Shown here piece by piece: positions 46,588 through 55,374 of a stretch of 64,000 nucleotides of DNA. This stretch comes from Runella sp. MFBS21 (GTDB lineage Bacteria > Bacteroidota > Bacteroidia > Cytophagales > Spirosomataceae): assembly GCF_029433105.1 (NCBI RefSeq), contig NZ_JARNTW010000006.1, positions 186,001-250,000 of the forward strand, given 5' to 3'. Within the stretch, counting starts at the first letter, position 1; each line of letters starts with the position of its first letter. The notes beneath the pieces were generated by a model. That model had not been told where the DNA came from and ran no database searches. It saw nothing but the letters and a program-made list of their open reading frames with translations. Made by a program: the position numbers and the translations under genes.

Positions 46588-47544
46588 CTATTTTTTAAAG
46601 AGGGAATCAACAAACTCTGCCCTATCAAATACCTGCAAATCGTCCATTTTTTCTCCTACTCCAATGTATTTGACCGGAATCTTAAATTCATCCGAAATTC
46701 CAATCACTACGCCTCCTTTTGCTGTTCCGTCGAGCTTTGTGATAGCCAAGGCACTCACTTCCGTAGCTTTTGTAAATTCGCGGGCTTGAATCACCGCATT
46801 TTGACCCGTACTACCATCCAGTACCAACAATACCTCATGAGGAGCTTCGGGCAAAACTTTCTGCATTACCCGTTTGATTTTCGAAAGCTCGTTCATCAAG
46901 TTTACTTTGGTATGTAAGCGACCCGCGGTATCCACAATTACCACATCAGCGTTCATTTCAAGGCCTTTCTTTACGGCATCATGCGCTACTGCGGCAGGGT
47001 CGGTATTCATGCCATGCTCAATCACAGGTACCCCTGCTCGTTGTCCCCAAGTTTTGAGTTGATCTACAGCTGCCGCCCTAAAAGTATCCCCTGCACCCAA
47101 AACCACTTTTTTACCTCGTTTATTGAATTGATGCGCCAATTTGCCGATAGTTGTTGTTTTGCCCGCTCCATTTACCCCTACCACCATGATGACATAAGGT
47201 TTGGGTAAATTTTCGGTTTCAAAACTATCTTTTATATCGAGGGATTTATTTTCCGTAAGTAAGGCAGCAATTTCCTCGCGCAAAATACGATCCAACTCAG
47301 AAGTGGTAGTGTATTTATCTTTGGCAACTCGCTCTTCGATGCGCTTTATAATCTTGACAGTAGTCCCTACACCAACATCTGAACTAATAAGGATTTCTTC
47401 CAGTTCGTCAAGTACTTCCTCATCGACTTCTGATTTCCCTACAATAGCCCGGGTAAGTTTTCCAAAAAAACTCTCTTTCGTTTTTTCAAGCCCTTTGTCA
47501 AGTGATTCTTTTTTTTCTTTAGAGAAAAAATCAAATAAACCCAT
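46588..47544 (-). CDS. ftsY: signal recognition particle receptor FtsY
   Basis: A 318-residue SRP GTPase receptor. The N domain is followed by the G domain with P-loop GVNGAGKT (123-130), DTAGRLH (205-211) and TKLDGTAKGG near residue 269. It binds Ffh to target nascent membrane proteins to the translocon. The acidic A domain of E. coli FtsY is absent and only a short Lys/Glu-rich N-terminus remains, as usual in Bacteroidota. The gene is downstream of rpmG and DUF4295 in the conserved order. Confidence 0.96.
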   Translation of the reverse strand: MGLFDFFSKEKKESLDKGLEKTKESFFGKLTRAIVGKSEVDEEVLDELEEILISSDVGVGTTVKIIKRIEERVAKDKYTTTSELDRILREEIAALLTENKSLDIKDSFETENLPKPYVIMVVGVNGAGKTTTIGKLAHQFNKRGKKVVLGAGDTFRAAAVDQLKTWGQRAGVPVIEHGMNTDPAAVAHDAVKKGLEMNADVVIVDTAGRLHTKVNLMNELSKIKRVMQKVLPEAPHEVLLVLDGSTGQNAVIQAREFTKATEVSALAITKLDGTAKGGVVIGISDEFKIPVKYIGVGEKMDDLQVFDRAEFVDSLFKK

Positions 47545-47627
47545 AGTTAGAAGGTAGTTTTTACGGTTTACAGTAGTCCCAAAAACAAGCGTTTTATAAT
47601 TCTTTGTTTTTTGCTACTAGTTACGAA

Positions 47628-47635
47628 CAAAAGTA
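47628..47635 (-). promoter_or_regulatory. candidate -7 element for ftsY
   Basis: On the minus strand this reads TACTTTTG, an exact TAnnTTTG match, about 84 nt before the ftsY start. Its -33 region would fall on the preceding terminator. Confidence 0.4.
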
Positions 47636-47637
47636 CA

Positions 47638-47665
47638 ACAAAAAAAGTCCCTTGAGAGGGACTTT
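47638..47665 (-). terminator. terminator after the DUF4295 gene
   Basis: On the minus strand a 9-bp stem (AAAGTCCCT with AGGGACTTT; 47657-47665 and 47644-47652) is followed by TTTTTTTG. It partially separates rpmG/DUF4295 from ftsY. Confidence 0.75.
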
Positions 47666-47699
47666 CTTAAATATCGTTACGGTAACAGAATCGTGCGGA

Positions 47700-47852
47700 T
47701 TAGTTTTTCAACGCAGCCTGTACCTCATCAGTAGGAACGATGACCTCCTTGAAAGTGTAAGCGCCAGTCTTAGGAGACTTCACAGCTTGAATCACCTTAG
47801 CATAAGTTTTACCACCTTCTTTTTTTAGGGTTGCAACTACTTTCTTTGCCAT
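47700..47852 (-). CDS. DUF4295 small basic protein
   Basis: A 50-residue protein (MAKKVVATLKKEGGKTYAK at the start, PTDEVQAALKN at the end). It is the small Bacteroidota-specific DUF4295 family found between rpmG and ftsY. The basic N-terminus and location suggest a ribosome association, but this is not proven. It is below common gene-length cut-offs and easily missed. Confidence 0.88.
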   Translation of the reverse strand: MAKKVVATLKKEGGKTYAKVIQAVKSPKTGAYTFKEVIVPTDEVQAALKN

Positions 47853-47936
47853 GTTAGTATCAGTTAAAAATGTTAAGAGTTAATGGTTAATCGTTTAACA
47901 GTACCAATTAACTATTAACGACCAACAAATAACAAA

Positions 47937-48119
47937 TTATTTGATTTCTTTATGAACCGTTACTTTTTTCAAATACGGGTTGTATTTTTTCATTTCCATA
48001 CGCCCTGGCGTATTTTTACGGTTCTTAGTCGTGATATAGCGCGACATTCCTGGAACGCCTGACTCTTTCTGTACAGTACACTCCAAAATTACCTGAATTC
48101 TGTTACCTTTCTTTGCCAT
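47937..48119 (-). CDS. rpmG: 50S ribosomal protein L33
   Basis: A 60-residue protein with the L33 core (RIQVILECT, then [25 protein letters not shown]). The zinc-binding Cys pairs of C+ forms are absent (single C15), so it is the C- type that does not bind zinc. The usual upstream partner rpmB (L28) is not present here; the gene has its own promoter at 48148-48179. It binds the 50S subunit near the E site. Confidence 0.95.
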   Translation of the reverse strand: MAKKGNRIQVILECTVQKESGVPGMSRYITTKNRKNTPGRMEMKKYNPYLKKVTVHKEIK

Positions 48120-48147
48120 TGCTTTACTTCAATTTTCAAAACGGAGT

Positions 48148-48179
48148 GCAAAGTTACAGATAATCAACTATAAGACAAA
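48148..48179 (-). promoter_or_regulatory. consensus Bacteroidota promoter for rpmG
   Basis: On the minus strand: TTTG (48179-48176), a 19-base spacer, and TAACTTTGC (48156-48148). Both elements and the spacing match the housekeeping consensus exactly. The start codon is 29 bases downstream. Confidence 0.75.
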
Positions 48180-48214
48180 ACATTTTCTTAAAATTTAAGC
48201 AAAAATTATTTAAT

Positions 48215-48223
48215 TACATTTGC
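48215..48223 (+). promoter_or_regulatory. -7 element for the histidine kinase gene
   Basis: TACATTTGC matches TAnnTTTG exactly, 80 bases before the ATG at 48303. It is divergent from the rpmG promoter with about 36 bp between the two sites; the -33 element is weak. Confidence 0.5.
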
Positions 48224-48302
48224 AGCATCATTCAAGATTGGCCTTCCTTATAGCTTGTGGAGGTTCTTTTACGGCACAACACACTACTAATAAAGGACTT
48301 TT

Positions 48303-49340
48303 ATGCGACTTACTCCGCGTATTATTGCTTTTTTGCTCGCATTATTTATATCGACTATTACAGTCGCTTTCTTATCTTTTGTCAATGCTACGACTACAAG
48401 TATGCTTTTTGTAGCGGGTCTTGCCAGTTTTGCAGGTTCTTTTTTCCTCATTATGTACGCTATCGAAATCTTGGTTTATCGAGAAGTCACCAAAATGCAC
48501 AAAACCATTCAGCGTCTCAAACTTAAAGACTTTAATTTTCCACGCAAAACGATCGTCAGCAACCCCAATCCCCTTAAGAAGTTAAATCAAGAGATTTTTG
48601 TTTACGTAGCCAAAAAGCAGCAGGAAATTGATGAGCTAAAAAAACTCGAAGTATTTAGAAGGGAGTTTTTGGCCGATGTATCGCATGAGCTCAAAACCCC
48701 GATTTTTGCGGCCCAAGGCTTTATACATACACTTTTGGACGGCGCTATGGACGACGAAAAAGTGCGTGATAAATTTCTGCAAAAAGCCGCAAAAAGTCTG
48801 GATGGGCTAGATGCCCTTGTAAAAGATTTGGTAGCACTTTCCCAAATGGAAACTGGTGATATTAGAATGCATAAAGAACGGGTGGATTTGCGGCTTATTA
48901 CCCTTGATGTATGTGAACAACTCGAAAACAAAGCCAATCAACGCAATACCATTCTCAAAATTAAGCCCGACCAAATGCAACATGTATGGGTCAAAGCTGA
49001 TCCACAACGTATCAATCAAGTGATGACAAATTTGATTGAAAATGCTATCAAGTACGGCAATGATAATGGCAAAGTGATTGTGCATTTTGAAGAAGAGAAA
49101 AAACATTATGTAGTGTCGGTACGTGACAATGGCCCTGGAATCCCGTCAGAACATTTGTCACGTATTTTTGAAAGGTTTTATAGAGTCGACAAAAGTCGTT
49201 CACGTGAAAAAGGAGGTACTGGGCTTGGATTGGCGATTGTCAAACATATTATCAACGCCCACGGCTCCAAAATTACGGTCACTAGCAAGATAGACAAAGG
49301 CACTACTTTTGCCTTCAAATTGGACAAAGCAGAGATGTAA
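48303..49340 (+). CDS. PhoR-like sensor histidine kinase
   Basis: A 345-residue membrane kinase. Two transmembrane helices (about 7-27 and 34-57) are separated by a very short outside segment, so it has little or no periplasmic sensor domain. The HisKA helix carries DVSHELKTPIFA with the phosphorylated H128, and the ATPase domain has NLIENAIKYG (N box), VRDNGPGIP (G1) and GTGLGLAIV (G2). No response-regulator gene lies next to it, so the partner is elsewhere. Absence of a sensor domain suggests sensing through another membrane protein, such as a phosphate transporter. Confidence 0.88.
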   Translation: MRLTPRIIAFLLALFISTITVAFLSFVNATTTSMLFVAGLASFAGSFFLIMYAIEILVYREVTKMHKTIQRLKLKDFNFPRKTIVSNPNPLKKLNQEIFVYVAKKQQEIDELKKLEVFRREFLADVSHELKTPIFAAQGFIHTLLDGAMDDEKVRDKFLQKAAKSLDGLDALVKDLVALSQMETGDIRMHKERVDLRLITLDVCEQLENKANQRNTILKIKPDQMQHVWVKADPQRINQVMTNLIENAIKYGNDNGKVIVHFEEEKKHYVVSVRDNGPGIPSEHLSRIFERFYRVDKSRSREKGGTGLGLAIVKHIINAHGSKITVTSKIDKGTTFAFKLDKAEM

Positions 49341-49428
49341 GTAAAGCGAACTTTTGCGTTTTATTTGTTCTAACATTATTAAAATCAATCATCCTCAAAC
49401 TAGCTGTAGGCTTAATTAACTTATTTTA

Positions 49429-49466
49429 CGGATTAGGCTGATTGAACTTTTTTGACTTATTTTACG
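49429..49466 (+). repeat. 12-bp direct repeat upstream of the epimerase gene
   Basis: ACTTATTTTACG occurs at 49429-49440 and again at 49455-49466, 26 bp apart (start to start). The spacing is about 2.5 helix turns. It could be a pair of protein sites in the 190-bp leader of the second sugar locus. Confidence 0.4.
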
Positions 49467-49530
49467 CCCTAAAACTGAGAAAAATAGAAATTTTCCAATA
49501 TTAACAACACTTCAAAAAGACGCTTTTTGT

Positions 49531-50604
49531 ATGAACATTGCACTTGTCACTGGTTCGGCTGGGTTGATTGGAAGCGAGTCGGTCGCTTTTTTTGCTGATA
49601 AATTTGACCTCGTCATTGGGGTAGATAATAACTTACGCCAATATTTCTTTGGCCAAGATGGAAATACCGAATGGAATCGAAATCGTATCCAAGAGTCTTA
49701 TTCCAACTATAAACATTATAGTGCTGATATTCGAGAAGTAAGCCAATTAGAGCCTATTTTCAAAGAATATGGTGCTGATATTAAGCTTATTGTACATACT
49801 GCGGCACAGCCTAGCCACGATTGGGCAGCACGCGAGCCTTTCACTGATTTTGGGGTAAACGCAGTAGGTACGCTCAATATGCTCGAAATGACCCGCCTAA
49901 ACTGCCCTGAAGCGGTCTTTATTTTTACTTCTACCAACAAAGTATATGGCGATAATCCCAATTACTTACCCCTTGTTGAGTTAGAAACTCGCTGGGAAAT
50001 TTCGGAAGACCATGCTTACTTCAAAAACGGAATCGATGAGCATCATAGCCTTGATCATACCAAGCACTCTATCTTTGGTGCCTCTAAGGTAGCCGCCGAT
50101 ATTATGTGTCAAGAATATGGCCGCTATTTTGGGATGAAAGTGGGTGTATTCCGCGGTGGTTGTTTGACGGGTCCTAATCACTCAGGTGCACAGCTTCATG
50201 GTTTCTTAGCTTATCTCATGAAATGTACAATCACGGGTAATCCCTATATCATTTTTGGTTATAAAGGAAAACAAGTACGTGACAATATCCACAGCTATGA
50301 CCTTGTAAATATGTTTTGGCATTACTACCAAAACCCACGCCCAGGAGAAGCTTATAATGCTGGTGGTGGCCGTTTTGCCAACTGCTCGATGTTGGAAGCG
50401 ATTGCAATTTGCGAAAAAATAGCCGGTAAAAAACTAACCTACCACTATTCGGATACCAACCGTATCGGTGACCATATTTGGTATGTAAGTGATTTAACTA
50501 AATTTAAGAGCCACTACCCTGATTGGAATTGGACTTACAACCTTGAACAGACCTTGGTTCAGATTCATGATGGTATTGCCGCTCGTTTGGCATCGCATGT
50601 TTAA
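49531..50604 (+). CDS. NAD-dependent sugar epimerase, CDP-tyvelose 2-epimerase-like
   Basis: A 357-residue extended SDR enzyme. The GxxGxxG nucleotide site is [10 protein letters not shown] (G8, G11, G14), a Ser/Thr triad position is FTSTNKVYG (about 132-140), and [18 protein letters not shown] plus [13 protein letters not shown] match the tyvelose/paratose 2-epimerase group. The catalytic YxxxK is FGASK here (F182, K186), so the usual Tyr is Phe. It probably epimerises a nucleotide-linked sugar for the locus that follows. Substrate unproven. Confidence 0.75.
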   Translation: MNIALVTGSAGLIGSESVAFFADKFDLVIGVDNNLRQYFFGQDGNTEWNRNRIQESYSNYKHYSADIREVSQLEPIFKEYGADIKLIVHTAAQPSHDWAAREPFTDFGVNAVGTLNMLEMTRLNCPEAVFIFTSTNKVYGDNPNYLPLVELETRWEISEDHAYFKNGIDEHHSLDHTKHSIFGASKVAADIMCQEYGRYFGMKVGVFRGGCLTGPNHSGAQLHGFLAYLMKCTITGNPYIIFGYKGKQVRDNIHSYDLVNMFWHYYQNPRPGEAYNAGGGRFANCSMLEAIAICEKIAGKKLTYHYSDTNRIGDHIWYVSDLTKFKSHYPDWNWTYNLEQTLVQIHDGIAARLASHV

Positions 50605-50607
50605 GGA

Positions 50608-50622
50608 TTGTCGTCCCGACAA
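50608..50622. repeat. hairpin just after the epimerase stop codon
   Basis: TTGTCG-TCC-CGACAA is a perfect 6-bp inverted repeat 3 bp after the stop codon. No T tract follows. A second stem (ATTATCC at 50644-50650 with GGATAAT at 50669-50675) lies further downstream. Confidence 0.4.
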
Positions 50623-50706
50623 GCCATATCCATACATATTGAGATTATCCGCTGTTATAAGTTTTTGAGGGATAATTCTTTGATTTGATAGCCGACAACG
50701 AAACAC

Positions 50707-51648
50707 ATGACCTCAAAGTACGTCATACTTATACCACAATACAATGATTGGGATGCGCTGAGTTTGCTCATTCAACGTATCAACGAAGACGTAGCGGCCG
50801 ATATACTGGCTGCTACGTCTTTGGTTATTGTAGACGACTGTTCTAACAAGGATTTTGAGACTTTAACCACCTTCAAAGGGCTTAAGACTCAAATCGTCCG
50901 TCTTTATCGAAACCTTGGCCACCAGCGTGCCATTGCTATCGGCCTTTCTTATATTTCTCAAGAAGTAACTTGCGAAAAGGTAATCGTGATGGATGCCGAC
51001 GGAGAGGACGCCCCTAAAGATATCAATGCCTTGGTAGAAGCCTCTCAAAAATTTCCTGACCGTATCATTTTTGCCCAACGTACCAAACGCCAAGAAAGCC
51101 TTACTTTTAGGGTTTTTTATGCTATTTATAAGTTTGTATTTAAACAACTTACGGGAAAAATCATCACATTCGGCAACTTTTCACTTGTTCCTCAAAGACG
51201 TTTACAAAACCTAGTACGCGTTTCGGAAATCTGGAACAACTTTCCTGGGGGAATTATTCGTTCTAAAATCCCTTATGAAGCAGTACCTACTGAACGAGGC
51301 AAACGTTTAGCAGGAGAAAGCAAGATGAATTTTGTTTCTCTGGTTTTACATGGACTCAGTACCGTATCTGTTTTGATTGATATTACAGCCGTTCGAATCC
51401 TTATTTTTTCGATTGGAATGTCAGTAACAGCCTTGGTAGTAATATGTATAGTACTTTTTTTGAAATGGATTAACGATGCCTCACCAGGGTGGGCTTCTAC
51501 GCTAAGTTCTGCTTTACTGATTGTGGTATTACAGTCCTTCCTAATTTCGCTGTTTTTGGTATTTATGGTTCTACAATACCGTACCCAACAGCAGTTCATT
51601 CCGGTACTTCAATACCGCGACTTTATTGAGCAAGTTGAAGAAATATAA
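50707..51648 (+). CDS. GT2 polyprenyl-phosphate glycosyltransferase (GtrB/DPM1-like) with two membrane helices
   Basis: A 313-residue enzyme. The GT-A domain starts YVILIPQYNDWDAL, has VDDCSNKDFE (about 40-49) and VMDADGEDAPKD (about 96-107) with the metal-binding DAD. Two C-terminal transmembrane helices (about 236-256 and 268-292) anchor it, as in GtrB. It should load a sugar on polyprenyl phosphate for the GT-C enzyme encoded 47 bp downstream. The NLGHQRAIAIGL acceptor segment is present. Confidence 0.82.
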   Translation: MTSKYVILIPQYNDWDALSLLIQRINEDVAADILAATSLVIVDDCSNKDFETLTTFKGLKTQIVRLYRNLGHQRAIAIGLSYISQEVTCEKVIVMDADGEDAPKDINALVEASQKFPDRIIFAQRTKRQESLTFRVFYAIYKFVFKQLTGKIITFGNFSLVPQRRLQNLVRVSEIWNNFPGGIIRSKIPYEAVPTERGKRLAGESKMNFVSLVLHGLSTVSVLIDITAVRILIFSIGMSVTALVVICIVLFLKWINDASPGWASTLSSALLIVVLQSFLISLFLVFMVLQYRTQQQFIPVLQYRDFIEQVEEI

Positions 51649-51695
51649 AGTTCGGGAGAAGAAGAGATTTCTACAGATAAAGATTAACGTGCAAG

Positions 51696-53315
51696 GTGAT
51701 AAGTTTTGATGATTTTCCGATAGTATACTTCGCTTTAGGCTATGTGTTAGCTATCGGGATTGTTTTGATTTTACTTTTACAGACCAATCTTCCTTCTTTT
51801 TCTCGCATTTTTATCGGGTTATCGCTTTTTCTTGTGGCTTTTATGCGATTGCCTATCTTGGTTTTCAATCAAGAAATCAATCCCGACGAAAGTCAGATGA
51901 TTGCCCACGCGATTACGCTCAAACAATTTCCTCTTTATTGGCAGTCTGTGGATGGTACTACGATTGGTCCTTTAGATAATTATGCCCTTATTTTACCTTC
52001 CCTTTTTGGCCTTCCCTTTGATTATACTTCGGCACGGCTCATGGGTCTTCTGTGTGTCTTAGGCAGTCTCTGGTTTTTCTATCAAAGCCTCATTCATTTT
52101 TTTGATAAGACTACCGCCCAGCTTTCACTATTGCCTGTTGTATTTTTTGTAGCCTTTACTCAAGAAGTCGATTTTGTACATTATTCTAGCGAGCAGTTGC
52201 CTGTTTTATTACTCAACATCGGACTATGGCTGTTGAGCAAAATAACTTCTGCCTCCCGTCTCAAACAACCTTCTCTAAATACCATTTTCTTTTTAGGAGT
52301 AGTACTTAGTATGAGTCCTTTTGCCAAAATTCAAGTAGTGCCCCAAGCAGTGGTGATTGGTGCTTTTGCGCTTGTAAGCTTATGGAACAATCGGTTATTC
52401 TGGCAATATTTTTTATACTTAATTGCTGGAAGTTTATCATTTCTTGGAATTGTACTTTTAACTATAGCCTCTTTCGGCGTACTCGACGACTTTTGGGATT
52501 ATTATATTCTAGGCAATCTTATTTATGCCAGTGGGAGTTCTCTCATTGACGCCATTGCACGGTTACCTTTTTTCATTGCAAAAAGTAATTCATTTTTACT
52601 TTTTCTCGCCAGTATTTCACTTTGTGTTATTCTGGTAGGACTACAACATAAGAAAAAGTCTTTCAAAATGACTTGGCTCGAGGCATTCGTATTTGCTTGG
52701 TTACTAGCTGCTCTTTTTGCGGCCACAAAATCTGGCAACGATTTTCTCCATTATCTCAACTTTTGCATTTATCCTTTTGCCCTTTTAGGAGCTATTTTAA
52801 TAGCACACTATACCCTCAAGACGCCTTTCAAATTGGTGATGGCGGCGGCCTTATCCCTTTTACCTTTTTTAGGAGCGTTTGCATATCCAGTCGTTAGGCA
52901 TTTACCACTCAATGCTTATGTATCAGGAGCTAGCCACCAAGTTCCGAGAAGCGAGGTATCGAAATTGATTTTAAAATATGCTCATCCAGGAGAAAGGCTA
53001 GTGATATGGGGATGGATGTGTCGCTATCATGTAGAAACTCAAATGCCCCAAGGCACTGCCGAAAATCACTCCGAAAGGTGTATTTATCCTCATCCTCTGC
53101 GCCAAAAATATTATGAGCGCTTTTTGAGTGATTTGCAAAAAAATCAACCCAAGGTATTTGTAGATGCAGTAGGGCCGAATAGCCTCTGGCTCAACGACCC
53201 AGCTACGCAAGCCCACGAAAAGTTTCCTAAACTGAAAGCTTTCATTTCAGAGCATTATCATTTTATAGGTGAAGTAGAACATACCCGAGTGTATATCCGA
53301 AATACCAAAAAATAA
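51696..53315 (+). CDS. GT-C/GT39-like membrane glycosyltransferase
   Basis: A 539-residue polytopic protein starting at a GTG with CAAGG just upstream; no nearby in-frame ATG is better. After the second helix the first extracytoplasmic loop has NQEINPDESQMIAHA (about 58-72), the acidic D/E pattern of GT39-like enzymes. About ten helices follow and a soluble C-terminal domain (about 430-539) contains a WGWMCRYHVET segment. It should use the polyprenyl-phosphate sugar made by the GT2 enzyme upstream. Acceptor unknown. Confidence 0.65.
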   Translation: MISFDDFPIVYFALGYVLAIGIVLILLLQTNLPSFSRIFIGLSLFLVAFMRLPILVFNQEINPDESQMIAHAITLKQFPLYWQSVDGTTIGPLDNYALILPSLFGLPFDYTSARLMGLLCVLGSLWFFYQSLIHFFDKTTAQLSLLPVVFFVAFTQEVDFVHYSSEQLPVLLLNIGLWLLSKITSASRLKQPSLNTIFFLGVVLSMSPFAKIQVVPQAVVIGAFALVSLWNNRLFWQYFLYLIAGSLSFLGIVLLTIASFGVLDDFWDYYILGNLIYASGSSLIDAIARLPFFIAKSNSFLLFLASISLCVILVGLQHKKKSFKMTWLEAFVFAWLLAALFAATKSGNDFLHYLNFCIYPFALLGAILIAHYTLKTPFKLVMAAALSLLPFLGAFAYPVVRHLPLNAYVSGASHQVPRSEVSKLILKYAHPGERLVIWGWMCRYHVETQMPQGTAENHSERCIYPHPLRQKYYERFLSDLQKNQPKVFVDAVGPNSLWLNDPATQAHEKFPKLKAFISEHYHFIGEVEHTRVYIRNTKK

Positions 53316-53367
53316 GTTTTAGGTGAGGAAACACCTCTCAAAACTGTCAACTTTAATGAAGTTAATT

Positions 53368-53375
53368 TATTTTTG
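53368..53375 (+). promoter_or_regulatory. -7 element before the methyltransferase operon
   Basis: TATTTTTG matches TAnnTTTG exactly, 22 bases before the ATG at 53398. A -33 element at the right distance is not clear. Confidence 0.35.
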
Positions 53376-53397
53376 AATCTTTAGAATATCATCATAA

Positions 53398-54275
53398 TGA
53401 CACGTCAGCAATTCCTTGACTCTTTGGTATGCCCCAAAACGGGACAAAATTTAGAAGTTGCCGAAAATGGCCTTTCTCTTACTGCTCCTGACGGCACTGT
53501 ATATCCGGTATTGGATTCGGGTATCGTAGACATGGTATATCCACGCGAATTGTTTGAAGACGATGCTCGTGAGCAATATCTATATGATCAAGCATATCAG
53601 CGTTATGACCGAGGAGTATCGTGGGTATTTGAGACCTTAAATCACTCGGACGAAGCAGCCACTCGTCAGTTTATGATTGGTTTAATGGACCTCAAACCTG
53701 GCCAAACGGTATTGGAAGTAGGCGCTGGTACAGGTAAAGATTCGGCATTGATTATTGACCAAATTAGCCCTGGTGGCACCGCTGTTTTGTCGGATTTATC
53801 TCACAACATGCTAAAACTAGCCACCCAAAAGCTACAGCCTAAGGAAGTGAATACTCATTTCTTTTTAGGAAATGGCTCTTATCTTCCTTTTGCAGATGGT
53901 ACCTTCGATGCAGTGTTTCACTTTGGCGGTATCAATACTTTCTCAGAGCGTAAAAAAGCTTTTGCGGAGCTTACCCGCGTTGTGAAAGTAGGCGGCAAAG
54001 TAGTGATTGGCGATGAAAGTATGGCGCCTTGGCTACGCAACAATCCCACCTATGAGATTTTATGGAAGGCCAATCCGCTATTTAGAGCCGAGGTACCTTT
54101 CGAAGACTTGCCCAACACGGTCGAGAATTTTAAACTTCACTATATTTTCGGAAACTGCTTTTATGTAATGGAATATACCGTGGCCGCCAAAGCTCCCGAA
54201 ATCGACATAGAGTTACCTATTCCAGGAAAAGATTTTGTGGATAATTGGCGCATTCGTGCCGAAAAAAGTAACTAA
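53398..54275 (+). CDS. class I SAM-dependent methyltransferase with N-terminal Trm112-like segment
   Basis: A 292-residue protein whose ATG is at about 53397-53399. The N-terminal ~45 residues (FLDSLVCPKTGQNLE) look like a Trm112/zinc-ribbon segment but with only one Cys of the usual set, so zinc binding is doubtful. The methyltransferase domain shows VLEVGAGTGKDSALI (about 102-116) as the SAM Gly loop, LSDLSHNML (about 131-139) and FDAVFHFGGINTF (about 172-184). It resembles UbiE-like small-molecule methyltransferases. In this locus it may methylate a sugar or lipid carrier group. The start of the ORF is at 53397 or 53398 within counting error. Confidence 0.8.
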
Positions 54276-54326
54276 ACAGCTTCCGTAAATCAAGCAGCAA
54301 AAGCTTATCTGAAATTTTGATTTTAT

Positions 54327-55262
54327 ATGTGGCAAAAAAAAGGAGTAATATATAAACCTGACGGTACAATGGCTCATAGCCGTACTCACGCTCAGGTACC
54401 GTTTGCGTACAAACACGAAAACTTTTTACGGATTTACTTTTCTTCGCGCGATGACAATGGCCAATCTCGCCCTACCTTTATTGACGTAGATTACGAGGAT
54501 CCTACCAAAATCATTTATATTCACGACCGCCCTATTTTGGAACTAGGTGGCCCAGGTGAATATGACGAAACAGGCGCGATGCCTGCGTGGTTTGTGGATA
54601 TGCCCAATGGCGATATTTGGCTCTACTACACAGGCTGGAATCGTACTCATAATTCATATCGCTTATCGATGGGCCTATCGGTAAGTCATGATGGAGGAAT
54701 TACTTTCAAAAAAATGTTTACGGGTCCAATTATGGATCGCAGTATTCAGAATCCTATTTGGGCAGCACAGCCCTCAGTGATACGCGAAGATGATGGCACT
54801 TGGCGCATGTGGTATATCTCCGGACATAAATGCGAGTATATTCATGGCTATCCTGAGCCTTATTACCGTGCGCAATCTGCCACTTCACAAGACGGTATAC
54901 ATTGGAATATCAGCGACATCCCGACTTTAGATTTTGATGATTTTTTGCACGCTGTGGGGCGTCCTAGCGTTTTTAAAGAAGACGGTATTTATAAAATGTA
55001 TTATTCATATCGCCACACGCGAGACTATCGCACTGACCGCAATCAAAGCTACCGATTGGGATATGCTGAATCATTAGATGGCGAAACTTGGGAACGGAAA
55101 GATCATTTAGTAGGTATTGAGAAGTCAGAAAACCCAGAAGACTTTGATTATCAAATGATTGATTACGCCAATTATTATACCCACAACGGCAAAAAGTACT
55201 TACTTTACAACGGCAATGGTTTTGGAGCGGCAGGATTTGGGTATGCGATTTGGGAAGATTAA
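54327..55262 (+). CDS. five-bladed beta-propeller protein, glycosidase-like (GH43/GH32/GH130 fold)
   Basis: A 311-residue protein without a signal peptide, so probably cytoplasmic. Repeated blade signatures are visible: FLRIYFSSRDDNGQSR, DIWLYYTGWNRTHNSYRLSMGLSVSHDGG, WRMWYISGHKCEY, and IYKMYYSYRHTRDYRTDRNQSYRLGYAESLDG. These Tyr/Trp-rich strands ending in SxDG are typical of the GH43/32/68/130 clan. Acidic candidates lie in DETGAMPAW (about 71-79). Cytoplasmic location in a glycan operon fits a phosphorylase or a sugar-binding factor better than a secreted hydrolase. No activity can be fixed. Confidence 0.65.
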   Translation: MWQKKGVIYKPDGTMAHSRTHAQVPFAYKHENFLRIYFSSRDDNGQSRPTFIDVDYEDPTKIIYIHDRPILELGGPGEYDETGAMPAWFVDMPNGDIWLYYTGWNRTHNSYRLSMGLSVSHDGGITFKKMFTGPIMDRSIQNPIWAAQPSVIREDDGTWRMWYISGHKCEYIHGYPEPYYRAQSATSQDGIHWNISDIPTLDFDDFLHAVGRPSVFKEDGIYKMYYSYRHTRDYRTDRNQSYRLGYAESLDGETWERKDHLVGIEKSENPEDFDYQMIDYANYYTHNGKKYLLYNGNGFGAAGFGYAIWED

Positions 55263-55374
55263 AGATTTGGAACATTTATTGCAGATTTGATTATTGAATT
55301 TTGACTAATGTCATTCTTTCAAAGGAATTTGTGAGATAAAATTGGGGGTTGTTAAACCAAAAAATCCAAGTAAG

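Noticed and set aside
46588-47544. Plus-strand frames opposite ftsY (such as 46483-46917 and 47201-47557)
   Set aside because: FtsY shows all SRP GTPase motifs; the opposite frames are shadows without motifs.
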